Shown here piece after piece: positions 10,086 to 18,893 of a stretch of DNA of 64,000 bases. The stretch's first letter is position 1. Every line of letters begins with the position of its first letter. This DNA is from Weissella koreensis KACC 15510 (lineage in GTDB: Bacteria; Bacillota; Bacilli; Lactobacillales; Lactobacillaceae). The stretch lies in NCBI RefSeq assembly GCF_000219805.1, contig NC_015759.1, positions 186,001 through 250,000 on the forward strand. The letters are read 5' to 3'. The notes below the pieces were generated by a model, which saw only the letters and a list, made by a program, of their open reading frames with translations, made no database searches and had not been told where the DNA came from. A program made the position numbers and the translations under genes.

Positions 10086-10550
10086 ATGAATCATTCTAAT
10101 ACTCTATCAAAAAGTTTCTTATATTCTATAATAATTATTGTTCTAGGTTCTATCTCATCTTTTCTCGTCCCTATCTTTTCTAATATGTCGATAAAAGATA
10201 TTTACAGTTCATTATCATTGCCTGCAATCTCGCCTCCCAATTGGATTTTTGGACCAGTCTGGATTATTCTCTACATTCTTTTAGGAATTTATCTAGCTAA
10301 TTCAAATAAGCATAATGTCAAGCTTAATTGGCTGATGTACATTCAACTAATCCTAAACTTCATTTGGACCCCTATATTCTTTGGGACAGGTAATTATCTA
10401 TTAGCATCAATCATCATTGTTTTGATGGATGTTTTCACTTTAATAATATTCTACAAAGATAGAAGCAATCATAAGTATCTACTATTGCCCTATATTGTCT
10501 GGATACTATTTGCAACGTATTTAACAATATCAGTATTCATTATGAATTAA
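10086..10550 (+). CDS. TspO/MBR family membrane protein
   Basis: A TspO-like protein (tryptophan-rich sensory protein, translocator protein family), 154 aa with five predicted membrane helices. Family residues are visible in the PNWIFGPVWIILY segment and in NFIWTPIFFG. Such proteins bind porphyrins and affect tetrapyrrole or stress responses, but the role in lactic acid bacteria is not settled. I start it at the ATG at 10086, which has GGAGGT five bases upstream. The longer frame from 9975 has no ribosome site. Confidence 0.85.
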   Translation: MNHSNTLSKSFLYSIIIIVLGSISSFLVPIFSNMSIKDIYSSLSLPAISPPNWIFGPVWIILYILLGIYLANSNKHNVKLNWLMYIQLILNFIWTPIFFGTGNYLLASIIIVLMDVFTLIIFYKDRSNHKYLLLPYIVWILFATYLTISVFIMN

Positions 10551-10555
10551 ATCAA

Positions 10556-10594
10556 AAAAGGCCACTGACAATTAAATCGGTAGGCCTTTTAATT
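10556..10594 (+). terminator. Probable terminator after tspO-like gene
   Basis: AAAAGGCC and GGCCTTTT form an 8-bp stem around a 19-base loop, with T-rich sequence following. Confidence 0.6.
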
Positions 10595-10673
10595 TCAACT
10601 AACATTTAAGTTGTGATATTATCTTAGATAATTAAAATATTGCTTCAATAACTCAAATATGGGAGGTGTTACT

Positions 10674-10901
10674 TTGAAAATAATAATCAATACTAGTTTA
10701 ATAATTATGCTAATTATAACAATTACCTTAAATTTCATGTACGACGCAGACTGGCTCTACCTGGCCATGGCTATTGTATTATTTATATGGCAAGTATCTC
10801 AATTTCAGCAAACTAAAAATCATACTAATAAATATCTAGCAATAACGTTTTTAATTTTAGGCATATTCTTCGTTTTTATGAAATTAATTGGATGGAATTA
10901 A
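10674..10901 (+). CDS. Small membrane protein, unknown function
   Basis: A 75-aa protein with two to three hydrophobic helices separated by a short charged segment (QQTKNHTNKY). GGGAGGTG lies about 6 bases before a TTG codon at 10674, so I take TTG as the start rather than the ATG at 10659, which sits on the ribosome site itself. I do not recognise a family. Confidence 0.6.
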   Translation: MKIIINTSLIIMLIITITLNFMYDADWLYLAMAIVLFIWQVSQFQQTKNHTNKYLAITFLILGIFFVFMKLIGWN

Positions 10902-10965
10902 AATATTCGATGGTAAACTAACCATTTTATAAACATGTTTAAATTTGAATATATTGGGTACTTAC

Positions 10966-11907
10966 TTAAGCTTTGCCTTCCCAACCGCCTTTAGTATTAA
11001 CGTTTGCTTCCAAAGCAGCCGTTTCTAATTGCTTCATCTCAAAATCACTTAATTGAATATTTAATGCCAGTTTTGCATCAGAAACCTGAGGCAATTTAGT
11101 CACACCAAGAATGGGTGTTGTTCCTTTTTTAATAGCCCAAGCAACCGCAATCTGCGCAGGATTGACTTGGTGAACATCTGCAATCTGATTCATTAAATCT
11201 AGCAAATTATCCATCTTAGAGAATATTGGATTATATGTTTTTCCACGAGTGGAATCAGCTGGCATTGGATTATCAATATTGTACTTTCCAGACAAAGCTC
11301 CTTGCTCCAAAACCATGTATGAGAAAAACTCAATGTCATTATTTTTACTATATTCTAATAGACCAGAATCAATTGATGCTGGATATAACAAACTAAAATG
11401 ATTTTGAACTGCATCAAGTTTTATACCGTGTGGTGCTAAAATTTCTTGAACTCTTTTTACTTGTTCCAGATCATGATTAGATACACCAATCCGCTTAACC
11501 TTACCTGACTTTACAACATCTACAATATATGGCGTCCATCGTTCAATATCAGCAGCATTATGAATCCAGTACATATCAATGTAATCAGTACCCAAACGTT
11601 CAAGACTACCATTTAACATGTCCATAATTGGGTTTTCGGCATTATCATTCTGCATTCCTGGGGTAAATTTATCAGAAATAGTTAAATCTTTACGAATATA
11701 ATTTTTAGCTAATAACCCTAAAATTTTTTCAGATTGACCATTCGCATAAGCATAAGCTGTATCAAATAATTTAAGATCATTATCTATTGCTGCATCAAAG
11801 ACTGGTTTTAATTCATTAACGCCTAAATTATTACCAAATACAACGTTACCGCCAGCTGCTCCGCCGACCCCCCATGACCATGTTCCAATTGCAATTTTAT
11901 TTTTCAT
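10966..11907 (-). CDS. Aldo/keto reductase
   Basis: An NAD(P)H-dependent oxidoreductase of the aldo/keto reductase family. The catalytic tetrad is visible as Asp and Tyr in FDTAYAYANG, Lys in ISDKF and His in YWIHN. The C-terminal region GVTKLPQV is the usual cofactor-binding segment. 313 aa. It is the last gene of a three-gene minus-strand operon (SDR, acyltransferase, reductase) divergent from a LysR regulator. The substrate cannot be read from the sequence. Confidence 0.88.
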   Translation of the reverse strand: MKNKIAIGTWSWGVGGAAGGNVVFGNNLGVNELKPVFDAAIDNDLKLFDTAYAYANGQSEKILGLLAKNYIRKDLTISDKFTPGMQNDNAENPIMDMLNGSLERLGTDYIDMYWIHNAADIERWTPYIVDVVKSGKVKRIGVSNHDLEQVKRVQEILAPHGIKLDAVQNHFSLLYPASIDSGLLEYSKNNDIEFFSYMVLEQGALSGKYNIDNPMPADSTRGKTYNPIFSKMDNLLDLMNQIADVHQVNPAQIAVAWAIKKGTTPILGVTKLPQVSDAKLALNIQLSDFEMKQLETAALEANVNTKGGWEGKA

Positions 11908-11949
11908 TTTAAAGCCTCTTACTTCTTTCTTCTAATTTATAATTACTAA

Positions 11950-12483
11950 CTATGATAAAAGACTTGCTGGAACACCAACGACAGTACTATCATCCGCGAC
12001 ATCATGAGTAACTACTGAACCAGCACCCACAATTGCATTTTTACCGATTGTTACTCCTGGTGTAATCGTACTATTTGCGCCAATCCAAGCATTTTCTTTA
12101 ATATGAACTGGTTTTAATTCTAAATCGCGCCGTCTATTCGGATCTTTAGCATGATTCACAGACACAATGGTTACATTTGGTGCAATGAGAACATTATCGT
12201 CGATTACAATACCGCCAACATCAACAAACATCGCATTTTTATTAACAAAAACATTTTTACCAAATCTAATATTCGCTCCATAATCCGTTTGAAACGGTAA
12301 ATTAATTTCTACAGTTTCATCAATATTTGAGTTAGTTATTATCGAAATTTTTTCCCTAACTGATTTAGGACTTTGCACATTAGTATTTAATTGTTGTATT
12401 AATATCTCATTATCTGTTTTAATTTCATTTATATTATTAAATTCCGAACTATTAGCAGAAATAATCTTGTTTGTAAATTCCAT
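11950..12483 (-). CDS. Left-handed beta-helix acyltransferase (maltose/galactoside acetyltransferase-like)
   Basis: The C-terminal two thirds consists of hexapeptide repeats (FGKNVFVNKNAMFVDVGG, IDDNVLIAPNVTI, IKENAWIGANSTI, IGKNAIVGAGSVV). VNHAKDP carries the likely catalytic histidine. This fits the sugar O-acetyltransferase group. I favour the ATG at 12483; a longer frame to 12519 would overlap the SDR gene. About 177 aa. Co-transcribed with the neighbouring reductases. Confidence 0.82.
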   Translation of the reverse strand: MEFTNKIISANSSEFNNINEIKTDNEILIQQLNTNVQSPKSVREKISIITNSNIDETVEINLPFQTDYGANIRFGKNVFVNKNAMFVDVGGIVIDDNVLIAPNVTIVSVNHAKDPNRRRDLELKPVHIKENAWIGANSTITPGVTIGKNAIVGAGSVVTHDVADDSTVVGVPASLLS

Positions 12484-12490
12484 CTGTCCA

Positions 12491-13246
12491 TTAAACCTCT
12501 TGAGCCGTTGGTCGTACAATCATATCTGAAATCGTGACATGTTTTGGTTGATCAATAATGTATGCAACTGCATTAGCAATATCCTCAGGGTCGAGAACAT
12601 TCATTCTTAAGTCTTCAGGGTTAGACCCCGCAAACATTTTAGTCATTTCTTTTTCTAGTGCTGGGTTATCTAATGTTGAGTTTAGTTCAGAATTAACTGC
12701 ACCAGGCGATACTATTGATGATCTAATTCCATGCAAACGTTCTTCTTGACGAAGACCTTCCATAATAGCTCGAACGGCAAATTTTGTTCCATTATATACA
12801 GCTGATTCAGGATAGACGACATGTCCAGCGACAGAATCTGTCGTAATAATGAGACCATCATTTTGTTTTTTCATAATTGGCAAAACTGCCCCAATCCCAT
12901 GTAAAACTCCCATAATATTTATTTGAATTTCATTTTCCCAATTTTCATATTTTGCATCTGAAAGATTTTCTCGGGGCATAATACCAGCGTTGTTATATAA
13001 AACATCTACTCGACCATATTTGGTCATTGCAAAATCAATTAGCTTTTTTACGTCTTCTTTACTTGCTACGTCGGTAACCTTATAATCAATCTCGCCATCA
13101 ATTTCAGTCACGAGTTGCTGTAAGCGTTCTTCACGCCTAGCACCTAGAATTAATTTTGCTCCTTTGCTAGCAAGTAATTTTGCCGTCGCTGCTCCAATCC
13201 CTGATGAAGCCCCTACTATAACTACTACTTTATTTTCGATTGCCAT
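12491..13246 (-). CDS. Short-chain dehydrogenase/reductase (SDR)
   Basis: A classical SDR of 251 aa. The nucleotide-binding GASSGIG is at the N-terminus, followed by GARREERL, whose arginines suggest NADP preference. NNAGIM and the catalytic YNGTK are present. It is the first gene of the operon divergent from the LysR gene, so it is the likely regulatory target. Substrate unknown. Confidence 0.9.
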   Translation of the reverse strand: MAIENKVVVIVGASSGIGAATAKLLASKGAKLILGARREERLQQLVTEIDGEIDYKVTDVASKEDVKKLIDFAMTKYGRVDVLYNNAGIMPRENLSDAKYENWENEIQINIMGVLHGIGAVLPIMKKQNDGLIITTDSVAGHVVYPESAVYNGTKFAVRAIMEGLRQEERLHGIRSSIVSPGAVNSELNSTLDNPALEKEMTKMFAGSNPEDLRMNVLDPEDIANAVAYIIDQPKHVTISDMIVRPTAQEV

Positions 13247-13290
13247 TATTTTTTCCTCTTTTTAGATTAAGTTTTATCAATAAATATATC

Positions 13291-13345
13291 TTACTACCAT
13301 TCATTAATGATGTATAATATCAATATTGCATGTCTAATTATGCAA
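13291..13345 (+). promoter_or_regulatory. Divergent control region with LysR-type dyad
   Basis: TTGCAT (13326-13331) and ATGCAA (13340-13345) form a perfect inverted repeat with an 8-base spacer. It contains the T-N11-A pattern expected of LysR binding sites. TTACTA (13291-13296), a 16-base spacer and TATAAT (13313-13318) form a promoter for the LysR gene just upstream of the dyad. The dyad lies between the divergent SDR and LysR starts. Confidence 0.55.
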
Positions 13346-13374
13346 AAAAACGCATACATAGATAAGGATATTTT

Positions 13375-14244
13375 ATGGAAATTCAAACTTTGAAAAATTT
13401 CATCTCAGTTATTAACGAAGGGAATATATCTGCTGCTGCCAAAATAAATAACATTTCACAGTCAACTTTATCAAGACAAATGACTGAACTAGAAAGAGAA
13501 ATAAATATTAAATTATTCGATCGAGGTAGTCGGAAAATTTCATTAACCGAGGCGGGAACAATATATTATCAACGAATTAGAGAACTTCTATTATTACTAA
13601 ATAGAGCCGAAAAAGAAGTTCATCAAACTAAAATATTGTCAGGTGAATTATATATAGGTGCCCCAGAGACTGAAGGTATGGAGATAATTGCAAGTGCAAT
13701 CAGCAATCTTACGAAAAAGAGCCCTGATATTCGTGTCCATTTATATAGTGGAAATGCAGAAGATTTGAATTTCAAAATGAATAATGGAATCCTTGATTTT
13801 GTAATATCACTTAATAACGATACCCAAAATGCCAACTTTATCCGTCTCCCAAAGGCAGATTCTTGGGGAATAATAATGAAGTCCAATGATTCTCTAGCCA
13901 ATAAACATGAAATAACCCCTGAAATGTTAGAAAATAGAAAATTAATTATCTCTAATCAAAGTAGTGCAAGAAGTGAACTAGAATCATGGCTAGGATACTC
14001 GCTGCTAGATTCACAGATTACTGGTACTTATAATCTGATTTTTAATGCGGCCCTTTTAGTCCAAAAAGAAATCGGGATTGCCATCGGTATAGACAAATTA
14101 ATCGAATCAACGGCAATGAATGGCTTAATATTTAAACCATTCGCTAACTATCTAACTTCTCATCTAGATATTACTTGGAGTAAAGGGAAAGAATTATCAG
14201 AAATTTCATCGGCATTTTTAGAAGAATTAAGAAAGTTACTTTAA
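13375..14244 (+). CDS. LysR family transcriptional regulator
   Basis: The N-terminal helix-turn-helix is clear (LKNFISVINEGNISAAAK ... SQSTLSRQMTELE). It is followed by an effector-binding domain to residue 289. It is transcribed away from the SDR-acyltransferase-reductase operon with only about 130 bases between, the standard arrangement for a LysR regulator and its target. The inducer is unknown. Confidence 0.9.
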   Translation: MEIQTLKNFISVINEGNISAAAKINNISQSTLSRQMTELEREINIKLFDRGSRKISLTEAGTIYYQRIRELLLLLNRAEKEVHQTKILSGELYIGAPETEGMEIIASAISNLTKKSPDIRVHLYSGNAEDLNFKMNNGILDFVISLNNDTQNANFIRLPKADSWGIIMKSNDSLANKHEITPEMLENRKLIISNQSSARSELESWLGYSLLDSQITGTYNLIFNAALLVQKEIGIAIGIDKLIESTAMNGLIFKPFANYLTSHLDITWSKGKELSEISSAFLEELRKLL

Positions 14245-14259
14245 GGTAAATAAAAATAA

Positions 14260-14292
14260 GAGAGGTGTCATTATGACCACCCCTCTTTTTTA
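14260..14292 (+). terminator. Bidirectional terminator between convergent genes
   Basis: AGAGG/CCTCT arms with an inner GTCA/TGAC stem are followed by TTTTTT on the plus strand and T-rich sequence on the minus strand. It separates the LysR gene from the GlsB gene. Confidence 0.75.
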
Positions 14293-14327
14293 ATTTATAG
14301 TAACAATTTATTAAATATATTGTAACT

Positions 14328-14570
14328 TTAATTTTTACTGCGTCCATATAGCCATGAAACAATTGCTACAATGATAACGGCTCCAATAATAGATGGCACC
14401 AATGCCATTCCAGCTACTTGTGGTCCCCAAGAACCAAATAACATCTCGCCTATCCAAGAACCTGCTAACCCAGCAATAATATTAGCAATCCATCCCATCG
14501 ATGTCTTTGTAATAGCCCCACCGATAGCTCCAATAATTGCACCAATAATAAGTGTCCAAATTAATCCCAT
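14328..14570 (-). CDS. GlsB/YeaQ/YmgE family stress membrane protein (copy 1)
   Basis: An 80-aa protein with glycine-rich membrane helices (GAIIGAIGGAITKTSMGWIANIIAGLAGSWIGE, of the transglycosylase-associated protein family). Related proteins are induced by general stress in lactic acid bacteria. It lies 32 bases downstream of a CsbD gene. A close paralogue is at 20270-20512, again next to a CsbD gene, so the pair has been duplicated. AGGAGG precedes the ATG. Confidence 0.85.
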   Translation of the reverse strand: MGLIWTLIIGAIIGAIGGAITKTSMGWIANIIAGLAGSWIGEMLFGSWGPQVAGMALVPSIIGAVIIVAIVSWLYGRSKN

Positions 14571-14602
14571 AATAGAACTCCTCCTAACATATTTTTTAGC
14601 GC

Positions 14603-14809
14603 TTACTTTTTGATCTTTTCTTTTAATTTATCATCCATGTCTGATGCTGCATCCTTAACGTCACCTACAACTTCTTTAACCTTACCCATAAATCCTTCAG
14701 CTTTTCCTTCGGCTTCAGTCTTAGTGTCACCAGTCACCTTACCTGATACTTCCTTAACTTTACCTGTTGTCTGATCCTTCATTCCAGCTAACTTGTCGTC
14801 TAAAGCCAT
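14603..14809 (-). CDS. CsbD family stress protein (copy 1)
   Basis: A 68-aa hydrophilic, Lys/Glu/Gly-rich protein. The beginning MALDDKLAGMKDQTTGKVKE and the central KVTGDTKTEAEGKAEG mark the CsbD family. The start at 14809 has AGGAGG upstream; the longer frame does not. It is the first gene of a CsbD-GlsB pair. It is nearly identical in layout to copies at 20535-20741 and 18894-19148. CsbD genes are general stress genes in other Firmicutes; what controls these is not visible. Confidence 0.85.
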   Translation of the reverse strand: MALDDKLAGMKDQTTGKVKEVSGKVTGDTKTEAEGKAEGFMGKVKEVVGDVKDAASDMDDKLKEKIKK

Positions 14810-14921
14810 AATAGATTCCTCCTGTAGTTGTGTAAACGAATATTTCATTTAGGGCGTCATTTGTTTGTACTTAAATTATAACACAATTAACAAAACGTTA
14901 CCATTGCCATCGTTTTATAAT

Positions 14922-14950
14922 AAAAAAGCAATAACATAAGTCATTGCTTT
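14922..14950 (-). terminator. Terminator after deoxyribosyltransferase gene
   Basis: AAAGCAATGAC and GTTATTGCTTT (minus strand) form an 11-bp stem followed by TTTTTT. The same stem sequence ends the four RNA units between 18.6 and 21.5 kb and the GlsB gene at 20270. Confidence 0.85.
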
Positions 14951-14965
14951 AAATATAATTTAAAA

Positions 14966-15508
14966 TTAAATGATTTTTGCCTCATATGCTCTTGAAGCGA
15001 TATCCAAGAAATTAAATGATTCAAACTCATCTGGATTATATACATAATTATCAGCACTAAAGCTAACCATCAAATTAACTGGATTTTCATTAATATCGCC
15101 ATAATAACCTATCACAACTGGTTTATTAGTTCCAACAGCATATCCAATTTCTATGGCTCCACCCATATCAGGAGCATCAGCAGGATACGTTGCAACCACT
15201 AAATCAGCATTATTAATTGCTCGAATATCTGCCTTATACGTCATAGTTGCCCATTCGAAATCTGGCTCAAACTCGCCACCTTCGACAAAGACTAACCCTT
15301 TATATTGATGTAACAATGGAACATGGATATGTGCGATTGTTGGGTTTTGCAATAATGCTTCATAAGTAGCTAAAGTTGCATCAATTTGTGTTTCAGTCCA
15401 CCATGAATGAGCTAAATAAACTGAACGAGCTCCTGGAAGCTTTTCAAGATCTTGGTACTTTTCTTCTAACGCAAGTAGTTCTTTCATAACTTCATTTTCA
15501 GATAACAT
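14966..15508 (-). CDS. Nucleoside 2-deoxyribosyltransferase family protein
   Basis: Members transfer deoxyribose between bases in nucleoside salvage, which is common in lactobacilli. Visible family features are the N-terminal SVYLAHSWW loop, DLVVATYP, and GGAIEIGYAVGTNKPV, whose glutamate is the likely nucleophile. 180 aa is close to the usual 155-170. It is a single gene with an AGGAG ribosome site and its own terminator. Base specificity cannot be told. Confidence 0.82.
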   Translation of the reverse strand: MLSENEVMKELLALEEKYQDLEKLPGARSVYLAHSWWTETQIDATLATYEALLQNPTIAHIHVPLLHQYKGLVFVEGGEFEPDFEWATMTYKADIRAINNADLVVATYPADAPDMGGAIEIGYAVGTNKPVVIGYYGDINENPVNLMVSFSADNYVYNPDEFESFNFLDIASRAYEAKII

Positions 15509-15982
15509 TGTCTAATCTCCTAAAGTATTTGATCTAATAAGTTTACGATTTATTTTCTTATTTTTCAAGAAATGAATAATCATGTTACTAATTTATAAGT
15601 ACTTAAGATACATGAATAATCTAACATGATTTTATACGATTAAATGAGCCTATAAATTATTATCATAGATGAATTCTTGAACTTTAACCGTAACTTCAAT
15701 TAGTAAAACATTCAATTTATTCTTAATAATATTAAAAAAATATATATTGATTATTTTTTTATTTATTACTTAACATTTTTTTGATATTATTAAATTGTTT
15801 TGGCTTATTACTGCCCTAAACTTACGTAATAAATCATATACCATTACTATAAGCTATAATTACGAATTAACTTGTTTAGTAGATCTGGATAAAGATCTAC
15901 AATAAAAATTTAGATCTAAAAATCATTCATGTCTAAACATAAATATTCAATAAAATGTCTTATATACATTTACTTAATAAAT
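15509..15982. other. Gene-free AT-rich segment
   Basis: Nearly 480 bases without a plausible gene. The only clear structure is GTAGATC/GATCTAC (about 15880-15901), a 7-bp stem with an 8-base loop, followed by a further AGATCT. It may be a remnant or a regulatory hairpin upstream of the next gene. Confidence 0.4.
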
Positions 15983-16008
15983 ACGTGCTGAATATCCACG
16001 TTAAACTG
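15983..16008 (+). promoter_or_regulatory. Repeated leader motif (ACGTG-N9-CACGT, TTAAACTG), copy 1
   Basis: ACGTG (15983-15987) and CACGT (15997-16001) can pair and are followed by TTAAACTG. An AAGGAG ribosome site follows about 10 bases later. The same arrangement precedes genes at 24555, 33184, 33792 and 34508. It is shared non-coding sequence in front of small membrane or accessory genes. Confidence 0.55.
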
Positions 16009-16035
16009 TTCCCTTTAAGGAGTAGATAATTCGTC

Positions 16036-16740
16036 ATGAATAAGATCAAAGAATTATGGACCACTACATTGTGGTTTAAAGTCGTTATCATACTAATTGC
16101 AATTTTTATCGCGTATAGTTTACCAAGCTTTGCCGTCTTTATTGGTTTTATAGGTTTAATTTATTCTTTTATTTCGTATATACGAAAATTATTATTAAAA
16201 AAGAAAACAAAATTTAATCCAAACTATCTTTTATTAGCTGGTTTAATTTTTATAATCATTGGCTCAAGTAATCCTGCTTTTCATAAAGGCACTACGAACC
16301 AAAATGAGCCAATCTCGTCTTCATCATCTATTAAAAAGTCTAAAGCAGAGTCTGAAAGCAAAGTTAATTCTGAGAGCAAAGCTAAGGCCAGCTCAGAAAG
16401 CAAAGCTAGGTCTGAGAGCAAAGCCAAAGCCACCTCAGAAAGCAAAGCTAAGTCTGAAAGTCAATTAGAGTCTGAATCCATTGCTTCTAGTGAGTCTGCT
16501 GAAGAATCACAAAGAATAGTTAATTCGGAATCAGCCGCAAGTTCCAGCGTTGCTGCAGCTGCATCTCAAGTACAGCAAGCCCAAGTTCAATCCACACCAA
16601 GTAGCTCTGGTGGTTCTAGAACTGGTAGCCATTGGGCAATTCAAGACGGTTATGATTGGTCTACTAGAAAAGGGCATTCTCATATTATTCCGGCTGGTGG
16701 CGCTCTTCCTGCTGGATATCATTGGGAAGTCGCCCAATAG
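16036..16740 (+). CDS. Membrane-anchored Ser/Lys/Glu-repeat protein
   Basis: 234 aa. Residues about 12-50 and 65-80 are hydrophobic and probably span the membrane. Then comes a low-complexity stretch of tandem SESKA(K/R) repeats (about 100-150), and a conserved-looking C-terminal tail with GYDWSTRKGHSHIIPAGG and GYHW. The layout suggests a membrane protein whose tail reaches outside through a flexible linker. I do not know its function. It shares the leader motif and AAGGAGTAG ribosome site with genes in the 33-35 kb region. Confidence 0.7.
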   Translation: MNKIKELWTTTLWFKVVIILIAIFIAYSLPSFAVFIGFIGLIYSFISYIRKLLLKKKTKFNPNYLLLAGLIFIIIGSSNPAFHKGTTNQNEPISSSSSIKKSKAESESKVNSESKAKASSESKARSESKAKATSESKAKSESQLESESIASSESAEESQRIVNSESAASSSVAAAASQVQQAQVQSTPSSSGGSRTGSHWAIQDGYDWSTRKGHSHIIPAGGALPAGYHWEVAQ

Positions 16741-16864
16741 ACATTTTTATCGATTAAATATAAACCAACGTATTAATGATTTATGATATTATAGAATAGG
16801 CTCAATACCCAGTAAATTTTAGTATTTAGTTTAATAAACATTATATTTTTAAGGAGTAGTTGAC

Positions 16865-18373
16865 TTGCGTATTAATAAATTGTCGATATTTAGCCTTATT
16901 GAAAAGATAATAAATACATTATTTTTTATCTGGATTTTTATCATTTTAATCGGGGCTTTATATTCAGACCATCTTTTTTCTTTAGATAATCCTTATCGAT
17001 TATCCACAATAACTGGTTTGGTCGCATTAATATTAATTGTATTAGGTGCTTTTAAATTCTCAAAATTCAAATCCTTATCATTGCCCATTTTTAATTCATC
17101 TAAAAAACATAAAATATATTTACTATTATGTATATCTGTAATTGTTTTTTCATGGCAAATATATTTTATAAATAAAGCGAATACCGGAATTGGTTTTGAT
17201 GCTGGAATCGTTGCTTCTGAAGTAATAAATCATAGTAATATTAATGACTGGTTTAGATACAATTATTTTAGCTTTTATCCAAATAATTTGTTACTTTTAT
17301 ATACAGAATATTTTTGGAGTAGCCTTTTCGGTTCATCATGGTTATCTTTTAGTTATCTATCTTTACTTTGCGTTGATTTATTCATGGTTACTTCTTTAAT
17401 ATCAATATATTTAATTGATAAAACTAAGACATTTAAAACTTGGTCAATTTTCCTTATATGGTTAAGTGTATTTCCTTATATCATTGTCCCTTATACTGAT
17501 ACTACAGTATTACCACTAATTAGCACTTATATTTTAGGCTACACGCTACTTAAAAAAGCTACAAGCCGTAGTCAACAAATAATCGGTGCTTTCTTACTTG
17601 GTATTTTTGCAATGTTGGGATATTTGATGAAGCCTACAGCAGTCATACCTTTAATAGCCATTATCGTAGTTGAATTATTATACCTATTTTTTAATCGATC
17701 AAAAAAAGAAGATAATCTAAAATTAATAATAAAATGCATACTAGTTATCATAGCTGCACTTTGTGTTCAATTTGGTTACCAAATAAAAACAAATAATCAA
17801 AAATTTGTACATATTGATCAAAAATTAAAGGTACCTGCTATTCACTTTATCTCTATGGGTATGCATGACGAAGGCGGATTTTCTCAGATTGACGCAGGGC
17901 CTATGTACTCGGCTCATAGTTCAGATGAAATGAAAAAAATATCAAAAAAAGATATTCAAACTCGAATTAGTGAATATACACCTTATACATATGGTTTATT
18001 TTTAATTTATAAAAATTACAATAATACCGCTGATGGTTCGTTTGGATGGCTACAAGAAGGTAACTTTATAGATCAACAACCAAGTAATTTTGTGCAAAAT
18101 TGGGTTTATCCCAATGGTAAGTATTTAAATAGCTTTTACGTTATCGTACAAATATTGTGGATTTTGGCGTTATTAATGTTGATACTAACCAAGGCATCTT
18201 CCGAAAATTCACGGTTATATTTACTATTATTTAAAGTAGCTTTGCTTGGTGGTTTTGCTTATCTTTTGATTTTTGAAGGTGGTAGAAGTAGATACTTAAT
18301 TCAATTTATTCCAGTTATAATATTACTATTAGGATTATCAAATTTTAGCCATTCAACAAATAACTTAAACTAA
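16865..18373 (+). CDS. Polytopic membrane protein, possible GT-C type glycosyltransferase
   Basis: 502 aa with ten or more hydrophobic segments and a long loop around residues 310-400. The FDAGIVASEV region after the second or third helix and the overall shape resemble GT-C glycosyltransferases and the integral membrane proteins found with XrtG-type systems in lactobacilli. This is a resemblance only; no partner genes are here. The start is TTG with AAGGAG eight bases upstream. A strong terminator follows. Confidence 0.65.
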   Translation: MRINKLSIFSLIEKIINTLFFIWIFIILIGALYSDHLFSLDNPYRLSTITGLVALILIVLGAFKFSKFKSLSLPIFNSSKKHKIYLLLCISVIVFSWQIYFINKANTGIGFDAGIVASEVINHSNINDWFRYNYFSFYPNNLLLLYTEYFWSSLFGSSWLSFSYLSLLCVDLFMVTSLISIYLIDKTKTFKTWSIFLIWLSVFPYIIVPYTDTTVLPLISTYILGYTLLKKATSRSQQIIGAFLLGIFAMLGYLMKPTAVIPLIAIIVVELLYLFFNRSKKEDNLKLIIKCILVIIAALCVQFGYQIKTNNQKFVHIDQKLKVPAIHFISMGMHDEGGFSQIDAGPMYSAHSSDEMKKISKKDIQTRISEYTPYTYGLFLIYKNYNNTADGSFGWLQEGNFIDQQPSNFVQNWVYPNGKYLNSFYVIVQILWILALLMLILTKASSENSRLYLLLFKVALLGGFAYLLIFEGGRSRYLIQFIPVIILLLGLSNFSHSTNNLN

Positions 18374-18471
18374 AATATTATTTATAAAAAGATTATTGAA
18401 CAAGATATATGTTTTTGTAGCATATACCGTTAATAATTCCTAATGTTAGAAAAAATAAATTTATTTATATC

Positions 18472-18511
18472 AAAAAGGACTTTGTTAAATATAACAAAGT
18501 CCTTTTTAGTA
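18472..18511 (+). terminator. Terminator after polytopic membrane gene
   Basis: A perfect 15-bp stem (18472-18486 with 18493-18507, loop AAATAT) ends in TTTTT. This is one of the strongest terminators in the window. Confidence 0.92.
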
Positions 18512-18571
18512 TATTTTATCAATATGGCAGGTTCTAAAATTAATCTAACACTTTAATTTGGAGGAATAAGA

Positions 18572-18631
18572 ATGAAACACGAGGAACGTCACAATTTAAC
18601 AACACCTGCTTCACTTCCATTGATAAAATAA
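18572..18631 (+). pseudogene. Very short frame with strong ribosome site, likely gene remnant
   Basis: GGAGG lies 7 bases before an ATG opening a 19-codon frame that begins MKHEERHN. The ribosome site is better than expected by chance, but the product is too short to recognise. It may be the start of a gene whose remainder was lost, or a leader peptide. No gene follows on this strand. Confidence 0.3.
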
Positions 18632-18667
18632 ATCATTTTATGCACTGATAAGTTGATAGTGACACAA

Positions 18668-18814
18668 ACAAAAAAGCAATAACCTGAGTCACTGCTTTAA
18701 TGTGTAAAAATAATTAAACTAGTAACGCTGGAATAGCTTATTTATAGATTAATAACTAATTCAATCTTATAAACAGGGGAAGGCTACCCAGCGTCACCGC
18801 AAGCATAACACTTT
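18668..18814 (-). ncRNA. Small RNA-like unit, copy A
   Basis: On the minus strand TTTAAA (18844-18849), a 17-base spacer and TATATA (18821-18826) predict a start near 18814. The RNA would begin a few bases before GTGTTATGCTT (18801-18811), form a stem from CCAGCGT (18788-18794) and ACGCTGG (18725-18731), and end at a terminator (18673-18698) with TTTTTT. The apical region contains CTTCCCCTG, complementary to G-rich ribosome sites. Three relatives are at 19.3, 20.9 and 21.4 kb. It sits downstream of the CsbD gene at 18894 and could also be its 3' UTR. Confidence 0.55.
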
Positions 18815-18893
18815 AATCTATATATACCTATTTCATTAATCAATTTAAAAAACGCCTGAACCTGATCAGACGTTAATATATAATACTTATAAT

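Noticed and set aside
14371..14613. 80-codon plus-strand frame opposite GlsB
   Set aside because: It is the antisense of a gene with a clear family match; no ribosome site.
16259..16786. Additional frames within the SESKA-repeat gene
   Set aside because: They arise from the repetitive sequence read in other frames.
18814..18850. Sigma-B type promoter (GTTTAA-N14-GGGTAT) for the RNA units
   Set aside because: Copy C comes close, but the others fit a normal TTTAAA-N17-TATAWW promoter, and lactobacilli generally lack SigB.
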